Assembly (NCBI GenBank): GCA_945866125.1
Contig: CAMBFZ010000019.1
Span: 1 to 64,000, forward strand
Source: Bordetella parapertussis
Lineage (GTDB): Bacteria > Pseudomonadota > Gammaproteobacteria > Burkholderiales > Burkholderiaceae_D
Length of the DNA stretch: 64,000 nt
Reading direction: 5' to 3'
Positions 43,303 through 52,940 of the stretch are shown here, piece after piece. The notes beneath the pieces are model-generated. The model did no database searches, was not told where the DNA came from, and saw nothing but the letters and a program-made list of their open reading frames with translations. Position numbers and translations under genes: made by a program. Within the stretch, counting starts at the first letter, position 1, and each line of letters opens with the position of its first letter.

Positions 43303-45959
43303 GATGCGGCCTCCGCATCAGTGAGCGTAAAACAAAATTCGCCTTGCGCATCGAGGCTGAGGTGCACTGCGCTAAACGGCGCGTGCGCCGCAATGCGCTG
43401 CAACACTGCCGAGGCCAGCTCAGGCAATAGCGTCTGCGTGACGATATGATCAATATTGCGGGCGCCGCTTTCGACTTCGGTACAACGCGCAGCAATCGCA
43501 CTGCTCACTGACGCATCCCAGATAAATTGCGCACCATGATTGGACAGCACACGGGCGGCGAGTTGCGCCAGCTTGAGCCCGACAATTCGCTGTATCTGCG
43601 CGTCTGCCATCGGACGATACGGCACGATGACCACGCGGCCTAAAAAGGCGCTCGGAAATTGTTCAAGCAGAGCAGGGCGCAAGGCCTCAACAACGGCAGC
43701 GGTGCTGGCTGCGGGCTGGCGCGTGCAAGTGTCAACGACTACATCTTGTGCCGCGTTCGAGGTCAGCAAGATGAGCGTATTACGGAAATCAATCAGCGTG
43801 CCCTCGGCGTCTTCCATCACGCCCTTGTCGAACACCTGGAAAAATAATTCCAGCACATCCGGATGCGCTTTTTCCATTTCGTCGAGCAGCACCAGACTGT
43901 AGGGTTGGCGCCGCACTGCCTCGGTTAATACGCCCCCTTTGCCATAGCCGACATAGCCGGGTGGCGCACCTTTGAGGCCAGAGACCGAATGGGCTTCCTG
44001 GAATTCGGACATATTGACCGTGACCATATGCTGCTGGCCGCCAAAGAGCAGATCAGCGAGCTGGCACGCGGTTTCGGTTTTGCCCACGCCGCTGGGGCCG
44101 ACTAGCAAAAATACACCGACCGGTTTGGAGGGATCGTCAAGGCCGGCCCGATAGGTCCGGATGCGGCGGGTGATGGTGTCGAGCGCGTCGTCTTGTCCGA
44201 CGATGCGCTCACGTAGCCGGTCGTGCAGATTTAGCACTGCCTGGTGTTCGTCGTCGAGCATGCGGCCCACCGGGATCCCGGTCCAGCTGGCAATCACCGC
44301 AGCGACGCTACCCGCGTCGACGGCTGCCGGCACCAGCGCGCGCTCGCCTTGCAACGCGCGTAGTTCAGCTTCAAGCCGCTTGAGTTCGGTACTGTCGTCA
44401 GCTGCGGCGCTGCCGCTGCCGCTGTCAGTGCCGTGATCGGCATGCGCGCGGGTCTTTGCGCGGCACGCAACAATCGCCTCCACCAAACCGCGTTCGGCAG
44501 ACAGCCGCGCTTGCAGGGTTTCCTGTTCGGCCTTGGCGGCTTGCAGCGCGGCTTGTGCATCGGCAATCGCCTGGCGGTGGTCTTGTCCGGCGGCCGCTTC
44601 GCGTTGATGAATGCGCAGCTGATGACCAATGTCTTCAATGCGCCGCGTAATAGATTCAATCCCTTCAGGCACGCCGGCCTGGGCCTGCGCGACGCGTGCG
44701 CAGGCGGTATCCAAAATACTGATCGCTTTGTCGGGCAACTGGCGCCCAGTGATGAAGCGGTGGGACAGGCGCACCGCTTCGCGCACGGCGATATCAAGGA
44801 TTTGCACGTTATGGTGGGCTTCCAGGCTCTCGACTATGCCGCGCAACATATCCGTGGCGACTGCTTCCGTGGGTTCGGCGACCTTGACTACCTGAAATCG
44901 GCGCGCCAGAGCCGGATCACGCTCGACATATTTTTTGTACTCGGCCCAGGTCGTCGCGGCAATGGTGCGCAACTCGCCGCGTGCCAAGGCCGGCTTGAGC
45001 AGATTGGCTGCATCACCGGCGCCTTCGCTGCCACCGGCACCGATCAGCTGATGGGCTTCATCAATGAACAGCACTATGGGCGTGACCGACGCTTTGACTT
45101 CGGCGATGACCATCTTCAAACGGTTTTCAAATTCACCTTTGACGCCGGCGCCTGCTTGCAGCAAGCCTAAATCGAGCATGCGTACTGAAATGCCTTGCAG
45201 CGCAGGCGGCACGTCGCCCCGTACGATTTTTTGTGCAAAGCCCTCTACCACGGCAGTTTTGCCGACCCCGGCCTCACCGGTCAGAATGGGATTGTTTTGC
45301 CGTCTACGCAGCAAAATTTCGATTAGCTGCCGTACTTCCAGGTCGCGGCCACGAATGGTGTCGAACTTGCCGGCAGCGGCCAAGGCCGTGAGGTCAATAG
45401 TGAATTGATCAAGCGCCGGCGTGGTCGCTTTGCTGTGTCGCGTGGCCGCGGCCGGGGTGCTTGCGGTGGCTGCGCTGGCTTTGCCTTCTTCGAGCCCGGC
45501 CACGAGGGTGGGTAGCGTGTTACGCAAGGCCTCACGCGGGATTTGTAACAGGCTCGGTGCGGAGTCGACGAGCAGACCGCGCAGTGTGTCGCTCTCTAGC
45601 GCAGCGAGCAAAATGGCACCGGAACGTATCTGCTGCTCGCCCAGCGCCACCGAGCTAATGACCCAGGCCTGTTCAAGCAAGGCGGGTACTTGATTTGAGA
45701 TGACGGGTGTTCGGCCGTTGCCGCGTTTGAACCCATCAAGTGCGGTTTGCAGTTGCGTCGTGACGCGCTCTGGCGCGATGGCGAAGTGATCCAGGATCAC
45801 CCGCAGATCGCTTGCCGGGGTTTCCAGCAAACGAATAAGAAGGTGCTCGGGGTCGACGCTGAAATGCGTTTGCTGTGCGCACAGCTCGGCGGCACGCTCC
45901 ATCGCGTCGCGACAGGGGCGGTTGAGCCGCAGAATCAGGGTGCGCAGCTCGCTACTCAT
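43299..45959 (-). CDS. clpV: Type VI secretion sheath-recycling ATPase ClpV (TssH)
   Basis: The protein has 886 residues with an N-terminal Clp-N domain. The first AAA+ module has Walker A GEAGVGKT at 228-235 and Walker B VLFIDEAH. The second module has Walker A GPSGVGKT near residue 615 and Walker B LVLLDEMEKAH. A ClpV-type linker with coiled-coil segments lies between the modules (about 410-520). It unfolds and recycles contracted TssB/TssC sheath. The gene overlaps tssG by four bases. Confidence 0.95.
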   Translation of the reverse strand: MSSELRTLILRLNRPCRDAMERAAELCAQQTHFSVDPEHLLIRLLETPASDLRVILDHFAIAPERVTTQLQTALDGFKRGNGRTPVISNQVPALLEQAWVISSVALGEQQIRSGAILLAALESDTLRGLLVDSAPSLLQIPREALRNTLPTLVAGLEEGKASAATASTPAAATRHSKATTPALDQFTIDLTALAAAGKFDTIRGRDLEVRQLIEILLRRRQNNPILTGEAGVGKTAVVEGFAQKIVRGDVPPALQGISVRMLDLGLLQAGAGVKGEFENRLKMVIAEVKASVTPIVLFIDEAHQLIGAGGSEGAGDAANLLKPALARGELRTIAATTWAEYKKYVERDPALARRFQVVKVAEPTEAVATDMLRGIVESLEAHHNVQILDIAVREAVRLSHRFITGRQLPDKAISILDTACARVAQAQAGVPEGIESITRRIEDIGHQLRIHQREAAAGQDHRQAIADAQAALQAAKAEQETLQARLSAERGLVEAIVACRAKTRAHADHGTDSGSGSAAADDSTELKRLEAELRALQGERALVPAAVDAGSVAAVIASWTGIPVGRMLDDEHQAVLNLHDRLRERIVGQDDALDTITRRIRTYRAGLDDPSKPVGVFLLVGPSGVGKTETACQLADLLFGGQQHMVTVNMSEFQEAHSVSGLKGAPPGYVGYGKGGVLTEAVRRQPYSLVLLDEMEKAHPDVLELFFQVFDKGVMEDAEGTLIDFRNTLILLTSNAAQDVVVDTCTRQPAASTAAVVEALRPALLEQFPSAFLGRVVIVPYRPMADAQIQRIVGLKLAQLAARVLSNHGAQFIWDASVSSAIAARCTEVESGARNIDHIVTQTLLPELASAVLQRIAAHAPFSAVHLSLDAQGEFCFTLTDAEAAS

Positions 45960-46981
45960 GCGCCACTTGCCTCGAAGCGGAAACGTGAGGGTGTCACACA
46001 GCGGGACTTGCCACTGGCTGCCGGGCCCGCCAGCCAGGCCGTCCAGCCTAGCTGCAATGGCGTGCGCGCCGATAGGCGGGCGGGCGGCAACGCGCTGGCG
46101 GCCGGAGTGAGAGCGACCTCAACCTTGGTATTAGCAGGTAAAAAGCGACGCACCGACGCGCAAAATCCGGCGTGATCGGCCCCGCCGGGCAACAGGCTTT
46201 GTATCCGACTGATGTTCATCTCTTTGCTGCTAAGGCGAATGCCTGCTCCCTGATCCCATACTTTTCTTCCTAATGTGGCACTCTGCCCCAGCACCGGTGC
46301 GCGACCGAGACTGCCTAAACCGGTCAGTTCATCGTTTTCGATACGGTGCCAGCCGCCGACAAATTGCTCACCCGTGACGGGCAGGGCAAAGCGATCTGAG
46401 AGCATCGTGGTCAAGCCCGCCATCGAGCGCGGAACGCCACCAAGCAGGCCGGCATGCCGAAGCCAGGGCGTGTGTTTGGTGCTGGACAGCGAGGGCGTAA
46501 TGCCGAGTGCACACAACGCATCAGTGCATCTTGCCACAGAGGAAGCATTTGGGGAGCGCCAGCCGAGCCCGATCCGGTGTTTTTTTCTACCTAAATAAAA
46601 CAGGCTGAGGAAACGATGCTGAAAAATATCGAGAAAATCGGCAGTCGCAAAGTCTTTGACGCTATTACGTTCCAACAGCATTTCCGTAAACGCCGCCGGC
46701 ATGGCACCGGCTTGACCGAGCAAAGAGAGCACGGGTGAGGTCAAATGAAAAGCTTCACCGGTGGCGGCGCCTTCGCGGGCGCTGTAAACATCACTTGATT
46801 CAAAGCCGAGCGAGACGCGGCTGCTCAGTCGGACGGCTTCGGTGCTATCGGCTTGCCCAATTTCGCCAAAGCCACGTGCGACCCCTTCGCGCTCAAGCAA
46901 ACTGATCGCCTGAAACAGATCAAAGCTCTCCGGTTTGGCCAATAAATTAGCGAGCAGGCCCTCTTTGACGTTGTCTGACAT
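45956..46981 (-). CDS. tssG: Type VI secretion baseplate protein TssG
   Basis: The protein has 341 residues from the ATG at 46981, which overlaps the tssF stop (TAATG); an earlier TTG/other start at 47029 would lie inside tssF. The family start is visible (LLAKPESFDLFQAISLLERE), followed by VRLSSRVSLGF, then a central VTGEQFVGGWHRIENDELTGLG. TssG forms baseplate wedges with TssE and TssF. It overlaps clpV downstream. Confidence 0.92.
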   Translation of the reverse strand: MSDNVKEGLLANLLAKPESFDLFQAISLLEREGVARGFGEIGQADSTEAVRLSSRVSLGFESSDVYSAREGAATGEAFHLTSPVLSLLGQAGAMPAAFTEMLLERNSVKDFATADFLDIFQHRFLSLFYLGRKKHRIGLGWRSPNASSVARCTDALCALGITPSLSSTKHTPWLRHAGLLGGVPRSMAGLTTMLSDRFALPVTGEQFVGGWHRIENDELTGLGSLGRAPVLGQSATLGRKVWDQGAGIRLSSKEMNISRIQSLLPGGADHAGFCASVRRFLPANTKVEVALTPAASALPPARLSARTPLQLGWTAWLAGPAASGKSRCVTPSRFRFEASGA

Positions 46982-48747
46982 TAGACCAGCTCCTGGGTGC
47001 CGGAGATCGGTGGCCAGAGAGTCAGGCACTCTTCACCCCGATAAATACCGAGCTGGACAAAGGAGTTGATGGTCGTGTAGAGCGCGAAAAAGCGCGCCAG
47101 TACGGCCGAAAACAAGACGGCCGAGGAGCCGGCAAAGGCATCCGCATCCAACTCGAGCCGTACACCGGTGCCACGGCAATAGCCGCGCCATGCATCACCC
47201 TGGATGCGCCGTGTGACGCCATGGGCAGACAGACCGGTGATGCCACGTATCTGTTCGAGGTCGCGGTTATGGTCGGACGCAAACAGCGAGAGCATCTCGC
47301 GTAACTGATTGCGGCCGGTTTCGCCACTGACCAGAGAATCGTGACTCAAGGTGAGCAGCGACGCGAGCCGCCAAATGGTGTCGCCGTCTAGGGGCGGATT
47401 GCGCTGGCGCGATGGCTCGGTCACGCAGCGGATGCGCAGGCCGTTTGAAATGCCTTCGCCTTTTAATCGGGTTTGGGTACTAATCTGCTCGGCTAATCCG
47501 CGGTTGGTACACAGCGTGCGGGCATACACCACCGGTGCTGTGGGGCTGCGGCGGGTGTTGCGCTGATCCACAAAACTCAGGTGCATATCGGTGCCGGAGA
47601 TATCCCTGCGCAAGCTGCGCTCGCGCCGCGCCGCCCAAAATACGCCTTCGGTTTCGTCACTGCCCTGGCCCAGAGCAGAAAACTGCGGAATGCTTTGTGG
47701 TCGGTCGCTGCCGGGATCTGACGCGGTGACCAGTTCGATCGAATGAATTTCGGTGATGGCCTCGCGGGCGCGGTCGGCCACCAGCAAAATCTCATGCTGA
47801 CGATGGTCAATGAGAATCGGTTCGGTGGAACGCGGGAAAAGATTGATTGCGGCCACGCAGCCAAGCCGAAAATTCTCGGCGCTCAGCGCGCGCAGTTTGC
47901 GCGGTACGCCGCCAACATCAAAACGTAGCGTAAAACGCGAGCCCGATAATTTAGCCGCCCGCAAGCCACTAATATCAAAGAAATGAAATTTGGCCGGAAA
48001 CGCAAAATATTCCTGCAGCAGGCCATAGGCCGGATGCGCGCCCGGCGCCTGGGGCAGCAACTGAAAGGCCGCATCAAAGCCGATATTTTTGCAGGATGAG
48101 GCGGGCAGGGTGTGCACTACGCCGCGCTCATTTTCAAGGTGGATTGACTTGATTTTGGTGGCCAGACATTCATAGAGTGCACCGACCAAAGACCAGTCAC
48201 CACTCAGATGTACGCGCAGCGTATCAAGCTCTAATTCGGCCAAGTCGGCATCGTGTTCAGTGGCCACGGTCAAGACCAGCTTACCGTCGTCATCGAGCAG
48301 ACCTTCTTCAATGCTTAGCGGCCAGAGTGTGGTATCCCAGCCGGTGCGAAAGCGGCACTCTTCACCGGTATCCGCTTCGGCCACGACGCTGGTGTGACGC
48401 GGTATCACGAGACCGGCTGTCACTTTGCCTTGCGCCCCATCCAGGCCAAATTCGACGATGGTCATCGACGGGATCGGCGCCAGCATGGTCGGGCAGAGAT
48501 TTTCTAGCAAGCCGTGGGCGACTTGCGGAAATTCGGTATCAAGATCGCGGTGTACCCGCGCTGCTAAAAAAGCGAACGATTCGATGAGTCGTTCCGTATG
48601 AGGATCTTGCGATTCGGTGCCGTGATAATCGAGTCGGCTGGCGACTTTCGGATAGCGACGCGCGAAATTCTGCCCTTGCGAACGCAGATAGGCGAGCTCG
48701 CGGGCGTAGTAATCAAGCAGATCATTTTCTTTGGTCTTCGATTGCAT
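46981..48747 (-). CDS. tssF: Type VI secretion baseplate protein TssF
   Basis: The protein has 588 residues. The start matches the family (LLDYYARELAYLRSQGQNFARRYPKVA) with IESFAFLAARVHRDLDTEFP next, then SMTIVEFGLDGAQG. The C-terminal region keeps AWRGYCRGTGVRLELD. It is a main baseplate wedge protein. Its start and stop both overlap neighbouring genes by a single base, which suggests tight coupling with tssE and tssG. Confidence 0.95.
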   Translation of the reverse strand: MQSKTKENDLLDYYARELAYLRSQGQNFARRYPKVASRLDYHGTESQDPHTERLIESFAFLAARVHRDLDTEFPQVAHGLLENLCPTMLAPIPSMTIVEFGLDGAQGKVTAGLVIPRHTSVVAEADTGEECRFRTGWDTTLWPLSIEEGLLDDDGKLVLTVATEHDADLAELELDTLRVHLSGDWSLVGALYECLATKIKSIHLENERGVVHTLPASSCKNIGFDAAFQLLPQAPGAHPAYGLLQEYFAFPAKFHFFDISGLRAAKLSGSRFTLRFDVGGVPRKLRALSAENFRLGCVAAINLFPRSTEPILIDHRQHEILLVADRAREAITEIHSIELVTASDPGSDRPQSIPQFSALGQGSDETEGVFWAARRERSLRRDISGTDMHLSFVDQRNTRRSPTAPVVYARTLCTNRGLAEQISTQTRLKGEGISNGLRIRCVTEPSRQRNPPLDGDTIWRLASLLTLSHDSLVSGETGRNQLREMLSLFASDHNRDLEQIRGITGLSAHGVTRRIQGDAWRGYCRGTGVRLELDADAFAGSSAVLFSAVLARFFALYTTINSFVQLGIYRGEECLTLWPPISGTQELV

Positions 48748-49223
48748 CAGCCTAACTCCACACTACGTTTTGCAGAAGGCTGCAGAATTTCATCGGCGGC
48801 GATGTTAAAACTAATTCGCCGGCTGGTTTTTGCGATGCGCAGATTCCCTGAAATGGCATATTGCGCGATAAATTTACCCAATGGATTTTGCAGCAACGCG
48901 ACCTCAACATCCGTCAGGCGCGGTTCAAATACCGTAATAGCTTTGGCGATCGCCTGCTGAATCACACGCCGGTCTGCCTCACTTTGAGTCGACCGCGCTG
49001 AATAGTCCGGAATACCGTAATCAAGAACGGTTAGCTCTGCATCAAAAAATGCATCGATCGTGAGTCGCGAGCGCGAGTTGGTTAGTCTGGCAAGTTCACG
49101 CGCCACAGAGTCTTCGACGCCGCTTGCTGACAATATGTGTCCCATGCCACCATCGGGATCGATGGCGGTCTGAGACAGTTTGTCGAAAAGAGGGATTGGC
49201 CCCCCGGGTAACAGACGCGACAT
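48747..49223 (-). CDS. tssE: Type VI secretion baseplate protein TssE (gp25-like)
   Basis: The protein has 158 residues. The gp25-like core includes LTVLDYGIPDYS and the tail EPRLTDVEVALLQNP, the usual positions for lysozyme-like baseplate proteins without lysozyme activity. The N-terminus (PIPLFDKL) is also typical. A 44-base gap separates it from hcp, while it directly abuts tssF. Confidence 0.92.
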   Translation of the reverse strand: MSRLLPGGPIPLFDKLSQTAIDPDGGMGHILSASGVEDSVARELARLTNSRSRLTIDAFFDAELTVLDYGIPDYSARSTQSEADRRVIQQAIAKAITVFEPRLTDVEVALLQNPLGKFIAQYAISGNLRIAKTSRRISFNIAADEILQPSAKRSVELG

Positions 49224-49230
49224 AGGGTGT

Positions 49231-49242
49231 CACCTTAAGGTG
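49231..49242 (-). promoter_or_regulatory. CACCTTAAGGTG palindrome between hcp and tssE
   Basis: A perfect 12-bp palindrome lies in the 44-base gap after hcp. In RNA it gives only a weak 4-bp hairpin, so it is more likely a DNA site or chance than a processing signal. Confidence 0.25.
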
Positions 49243-49267
49243 TGCCTGTATTCCCGAGGCGCTGTGA

Positions 49268-49822
49268 TTATGCAGGAAGGTTGGTCGACAAATCCCATCC
49301 GAAATCGGTACTGCCGCCAGGCATGTTGTCGAATTTCGATTGCGAGTAAGTCACCTTGATTGCCGTGAAAGAGAGCGTGAATACATCGTATGGTAAAACA
49401 CCACCGCCCTCACCGAGGTGCTTGAAGGTGGATACGATGGTATTTTCCATTTCAAAATCTAACAGATTGGCGTATTCGCCCCCAACGGTGCGACCGACAT
49501 GAAACTTGGTCGTTTTTAAATTGGTCGCGGCGGCGCAGGCTGCCATCAGAGTCGGCGTCGACAAATCAGCCATTTTGGTAAACGTCATGTCTTGAAATAC
49601 TGGACGACCAGCGGTTCGTTCGGTATTGGCGATGTCCCTTTGCATCGGGAGCTGCACGCCGAAGGCATAGTTCAGACAAATGATGCCCGTTTTGTCGGGG
49701 CCGCTCACGAGCAAGTTACCGTCTACGTCGGTGATATTCATGACATAGATGTCGCTCGCACTACTGCCGTTGGCTGTGGTTGGATGCAAAACGTTTAGTG
49801 GTTTTAAGTTATCAGATAGCAT
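49268..49822 (-). CDS. hcp: Type VI secretion tube protein Hcp (TssD)
   Basis: The protein has 184 residues; GGAG lies 9 bases before the ATG. The beta-barrel pattern of Hcp is visible (GRPVFQDMTFTKMADLSTPTLMAACA, TKFHVGRTVGGEYANLLDFEMENTIVSTFKHLGEGG, FTLSFTAIKVTYSQS). Hexamers stack into the inner tube. It lies between tssC and tssE with short noncoding gaps on both sides (62 and 44 bases), which could allow separate control of its high expression. Confidence 0.93.
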   Translation of the reverse strand: MLSDNLKPLNVLHPTTANGSSASDIYVMNITDVDGNLLVSGPDKTGIICLNYAFGVQLPMQRDIANTERTAGRPVFQDMTFTKMADLSTPTLMAACAAATNLKTTKFHVGRTVGGEYANLLDFEMENTIVSTFKHLGEGGGVLPYDVFTLSFTAIKVTYSQSKFDNMPGGSTDFGWDLSTNLPA

Positions 49823-49884
49823 GGTGAAATCTCCATTAGTCGCCCAGTGTCCGCGCGAATTAAATTAATTTAAATAGAATATGC

Positions 49885-51387
49885 TCAGCCTGCAGAGGCA
49901 GGTAATTCGGCGACCATGCGGATGGAGGCAGTGAGTTCTTCCATTTGGAAATGTGGGCGTACAAATACGACGGCCTGATACACACCTGGTTTTCCTGGAA
50001 CCTCGGAGACATCGACGCGAGCACTCGACAGCGGGAGGCGCGCTTTGGTTGCCTGAGGTGCAGCAGCGTTAAGGCAGATGTAATCAGCGAGCCAATTGTT
50101 GAGGTACGATTCGATCGAATCTTTGGTCTGGAAGCTACCAATTTTGTCGCGGATCATCACCTTAATGTAATGCGCGAAACGCGATGCCGCCAGAATGTAA
50201 GGCAGGCGCGCGGACAGTTGCGCATTCGCGTTGGCGTTATCCTTGTTGTATACCTTGGCTTTGTTGACCGTTTGGCCACCAAAAAATGCAGCAAAGTTCG
50301 ATCCCTTGGAATTGACGACGGCGATAAAACCTAAGTCATTCAATTCTTTTTCGCGACGGTCCGTGATGACGACTTCTGTTGGGCATTTGAGCGCGATATC
50401 ACCTTCATCCGTTTTGAAGGTATGCGCTGTCATGCTCTCGACTTTTCCGCCGCCCTCAACGCCGCGAATCGCGGTGGTCCAGCCATGCTTGGCAAAGGCG
50501 TCAGTAATCCGCAAGCCCAGCAGGTAGCACGAGTTACCCCACAAGTATTTGCTGTGATCCTTGCCGTCGACATCTTCTTCGTAGCTGAACTGGTCGACCG
50601 GCACGGTCATGGCGCCATACGGCAAACGGGACACGTGACGTGGCAACACCAAGCCGACATAGCGTGAATCTTCTGATTCGCGGAATGACTTCCAGGAGAT
50701 CAGTTCAGCGCTGTCAAAAATCTTGGACAAATCACGCGGCGTGCCGATATCGAGGAAAGTCTTCATGTCAAACAGGGCTGGCGCTGCGGCCGAAATAAAC
50801 GGTGCATGCGCGGCAGCGGCCACTTTGGAGATGCGCTCAAGGAGTGCTACATCTTGAGGATGACGGCCAAAATAATAGTCGCCGATCAACATCGAATAAG
50901 GATGTCCGCCGAATGTGCCGTATTCCTCTTCGTAGACCTTTTTGAACAACACGCTCATGTCGTAGTCGACGGCGGTTTCCAGATCGTTGAGCAATTCTTT
51001 CTTACTCACGCTCATGAGACGAATCTTCAAGCGCGAACTCGTTTCTGTCCCAAAAACAAAGTCATGCAGCCCGCGCCAAGAGGCTTCGAGCGCCTGGAAT
51101 TCAGGGTGATGCATGATCGCATTGAGTTGTTTGGTCAACATATCGTCGATCTCGGCGACACGCTCATTGATCATCGCCACTACGCCTTTATCCGGACTGA
51201 ACTTCATGTCCTGATCCAGAATTTGTGCGGCGAATTGCCCGATCATTTTCTTTGCATAAGGCGTCTGTGATGGTTCATTAACCATATTGCCGCCTTGAAT
51301 AATCTGGTCCAGCAAACTTGCTGCACCCGATTGTCCGGCATTGCCTGCCGCACCCGCTGTCGTTGTATTTTCTGCCATGTCATTCAC
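49885..51387 (-). CDS. tssC: Type VI secretion sheath protein TssC
   Basis: The protein has 500 residues. The ATG at 51387 gives MNDMAEN; the second Met three codons later is also possible, because the GGTGA site is placed between the two. The sheath core is clear: SWRGLHDFVFGTETSSRLKIRLM, GGHPYSMLIGDYYFGRHPQD, RYVGLVLPRHVSRLPYG, and the end KPGVYQAVVFVRPHFQMEELTASIRMVAELP. It pairs with TssB to form the contractile sheath. It follows tssB by 30 bases. Confidence 0.95.
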   Translation of the reverse strand: MNDMAENTTTAGAAGNAGQSGAASLLDQIIQGGNMVNEPSQTPYAKKMIGQFAAQILDQDMKFSPDKGVVAMINERVAEIDDMLTKQLNAIMHHPEFQALEASWRGLHDFVFGTETSSRLKIRLMSVSKKELLNDLETAVDYDMSVLFKKVYEEEYGTFGGHPYSMLIGDYYFGRHPQDVALLERISKVAAAAHAPFISAAAPALFDMKTFLDIGTPRDLSKIFDSAELISWKSFRESEDSRYVGLVLPRHVSRLPYGAMTVPVDQFSYEEDVDGKDHSKYLWGNSCYLLGLRITDAFAKHGWTTAIRGVEGGGKVESMTAHTFKTDEGDIALKCPTEVVITDRREKELNDLGFIAVVNSKGSNFAAFFGGQTVNKAKVYNKDNANANAQLSARLPYILAASRFAHYIKVMIRDKIGSFQTKDSIESYLNNWLADYICLNAAAPQATKARLPLSSARVDVSEVPGKPGVYQAVVFVRPHFQMEELTASIRMVAELPASAG

Positions 51388-51417
51388 CGTAGGTAAGGTT
51401 CGAGGAGCTGTCCGGGA

Positions 51418-51999
51418 TTAAGCGTCGGCCGGGGGAGTTGGCTCGGGAGCGGCCGCTGCTGGCGCTTCCGCTGCTGGTGCTGCTGCCGCTGGAGCCGCTT
51501 CGGCGGTGCCGGAAGTTGCTGCAGTTCGGACTTCCTTGAGTCCTTCGGTATTGCCGACGACGTTGGCGAGCAGGCCGCCAAGTTCATCATTACCGTCAAG
51601 CTTCGAGAGCAAATCGCGCAGCTCAAGACGTGCTTCAAGCAATTTCTTTAAGCGGGGAACTTGGTCAACGATGGCTTCTGGATGAAAATCAGCGAATTTT
51701 TTGAAATTCAGCTCGACCTTCAAATTACCGTCACCCTTCATCGTGTCAGCCACGCTCATGTCCAGACGAGGAGCGAGCTTGCCCATGATTTCGTCAAAAT
51801 TGTCGCGGTCAATCTCGACAAAGCGGCGGTCTTTCAGTTTGATCGGCGCCGCGGCCGGCTTGCCAAGCAAGTCAGCCATCACGCCAACGACGAGCGGCAG
51901 CTCTTTTTTCTCTACTGCATCGCCAATTTCAACGTCATATGTAATTTGAACCCGTGGTGGTCGGTTTCTTCCTACCCACTTTTGCAGACTATCAGCCAT
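51418..51999 (-). CDS. tssB: Type VI secretion sheath protein TssB
   Basis: The protein has 193 residues; GGGGG lies about ten bases before the ATG. The core matches TssB (RVQITYDVEIGDAVEKKELPLVVGVMADLLG, KLAPRLDMSVADTMKG, PEAIVDQVPRLKKLLEARLELRDLLSKLDGN). The last 35 residues are an Ala/Pro-rich tail, longer than in many TssB proteins and probably disordered. It is the first gene of the operon; the palindrome at 52088-52099 lies 89 bases upstream. Confidence 0.95.
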   Translation of the reverse strand: MADSLQKWVGRNRPPRVQITYDVEIGDAVEKKELPLVVGVMADLLGKPAAAPIKLKDRRFVEIDRDNFDEIMGKLAPRLDMSVADTMKGDGNLKVELNFKKFADFHPEAIVDQVPRLKKLLEARLELRDLLSKLDGNDELGGLLANVVGNTEGLKEVRTAATSGTAEAAPAAAAPAAEAPAAAAPEPTPPADA

Positions 52000-52087
52000 T
52001 GATCGGTACCCCCTGAAAACAAACTGGTTTGAACAGGGTCCGATTTCCTAGACCCGAGATTTTATTGCTTGAACGAAAGATTAACTC

Positions 52088-52099
52088 ATACTTTAGTAT
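52088..52099 (-). promoter_or_regulatory. ATACTTTAGTAT palindrome upstream of the type VI operon
   Basis: This is the exact ATACT-WW-AGTAT palindrome in the 171-base region between tssB and the coiled-coil gene. The same motif recurs near 52834, 63739 and 63806, so a shared regulator is likely. It lies 89-100 bases before the tssB start. Confidence 0.6.
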
Positions 52100-52170
52100 T
52101 AAATCAAGGTTTTTTTAAAACTAAGTGAATATTTATTGCAAACGCCTGTTTTGAGAGCGGGCGCGCGCGC

Positions 52171-52800
52171 TCAGCAGAGTTTATTGAGCAGCTTTTCCGC
52201 CATCACGGTTGCCAGACGGCTGCGCATGCGGGTCACGCTCAATCGCTCCTGTTCCAGCTTGGCCACGCTATGAATCTGGTCGATCAGACGCAGTTTTGCC
52301 TTGTCAATCGATTGCTGCGTAAGCTTCAACTCGGCCCGTAACTCTTCGCGTCTGACGATTTTTGATGACATATCATGCAGCGCATCGGTGATGATGTGCC
52401 AGGGACTTGTCGCGCTGTCCGGCAAGCCTTCTTGTAGCTGGGAGAACAGTAGGTTGAGGTTTTCCCCCAGTTCGGCGATGGATTCGACAGAAAATGGCTG
52501 GGTGCTGTCCTCGGCAATAGACGATACGGCCAGGTCGATTAACTGGTTGGTTTCGGCAACGCGGCGGGCTAAGTCTTCAAATCCGGCCGGCATTTTGTCG
52601 AATAAATCCTCGCCCGAGATGCGCTCATCAATGCGAGTTGTGTCCAATTGCAGGGACTCATGGGATCGGGCTTCGCGCGTCTCAGGACGATGAAAGCTGC
52701 GACCAAACGGGTTGTCCTGCCTGGCTGGCGGATTGGTGCGGGCGCGAAATCCGTCTTCCGCTGATCCGTCGTCGCCGGGAGGGCTCGGTGGCTTTTGCAT
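52171..52800 (-). CDS. Coiled-coil protein next to the type VI operon, function unknown
   Basis: The protein has 209 residues; AAAGGAG lies seven bases before the ATG. Residues 1-60 are polar, Pro- and Arg-rich. The rest is alpha-helical, with a coiled-coil-like end (RAELKLTQQSIDKAKLRLIDQIHSVAKLEQERLS). There is no signal peptide or membrane segment. It lies just upstream of tssB on the same strand, and its own upstream region has the ATACT/AGTAT motif also found at the type VI promoter. That makes an accessory or regulatory role in secretion plausible. No family is recognised. Confidence 0.72.
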   Translation of the reverse strand: MQKPPSPPGDDGSAEDGFRARTNPPARQDNPFGRSFHRPETREARSHESLQLDTTRIDERISGEDLFDKMPAGFEDLARRVAETNQLIDLAVSSIAEDSTQPFSVESIAELGENLNLLFSQLQEGLPDSATSPWHIITDALHDMSSKIVRREELRAELKLTQQSIDKAKLRLIDQIHSVAKLEQERLSVTRMRSRLATVMAEKLLNKLC

Positions 52801-52833
52801 TTTTTTTACTCCTTTGGTATCACCGGAGAAATC

Positions 52834-52845
52834 ACACTAAAGTAT
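52834..52845. promoter_or_regulatory. ACACTAAAGTAT motif between the divergent coiled-coil and kinase genes
   Basis: One mismatch from the ATACT-WW-AGTAT palindrome. It overlaps TATACT on the minus strand, a good -10 box for the coiled-coil gene, and lies about 100 bases upstream of the divergent hybrid kinase. Confidence 0.55.
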
Positions 52846-52940
52846 AATTCAAAAAAATTCTGCAATGAAACTTTATTAATGTCCGGACCTGCATTGGGCC
52901 AGATAATCCGGATATAAACGATTCGCGGGGGGAGCAATTC

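Noticed and set aside
44433..45170. 245-codon plus-strand open frame inside clpV
   Set aside because: Antisense shadow of a GC-rich, well-conserved gene; no ribosome-binding site or recognisable domain.
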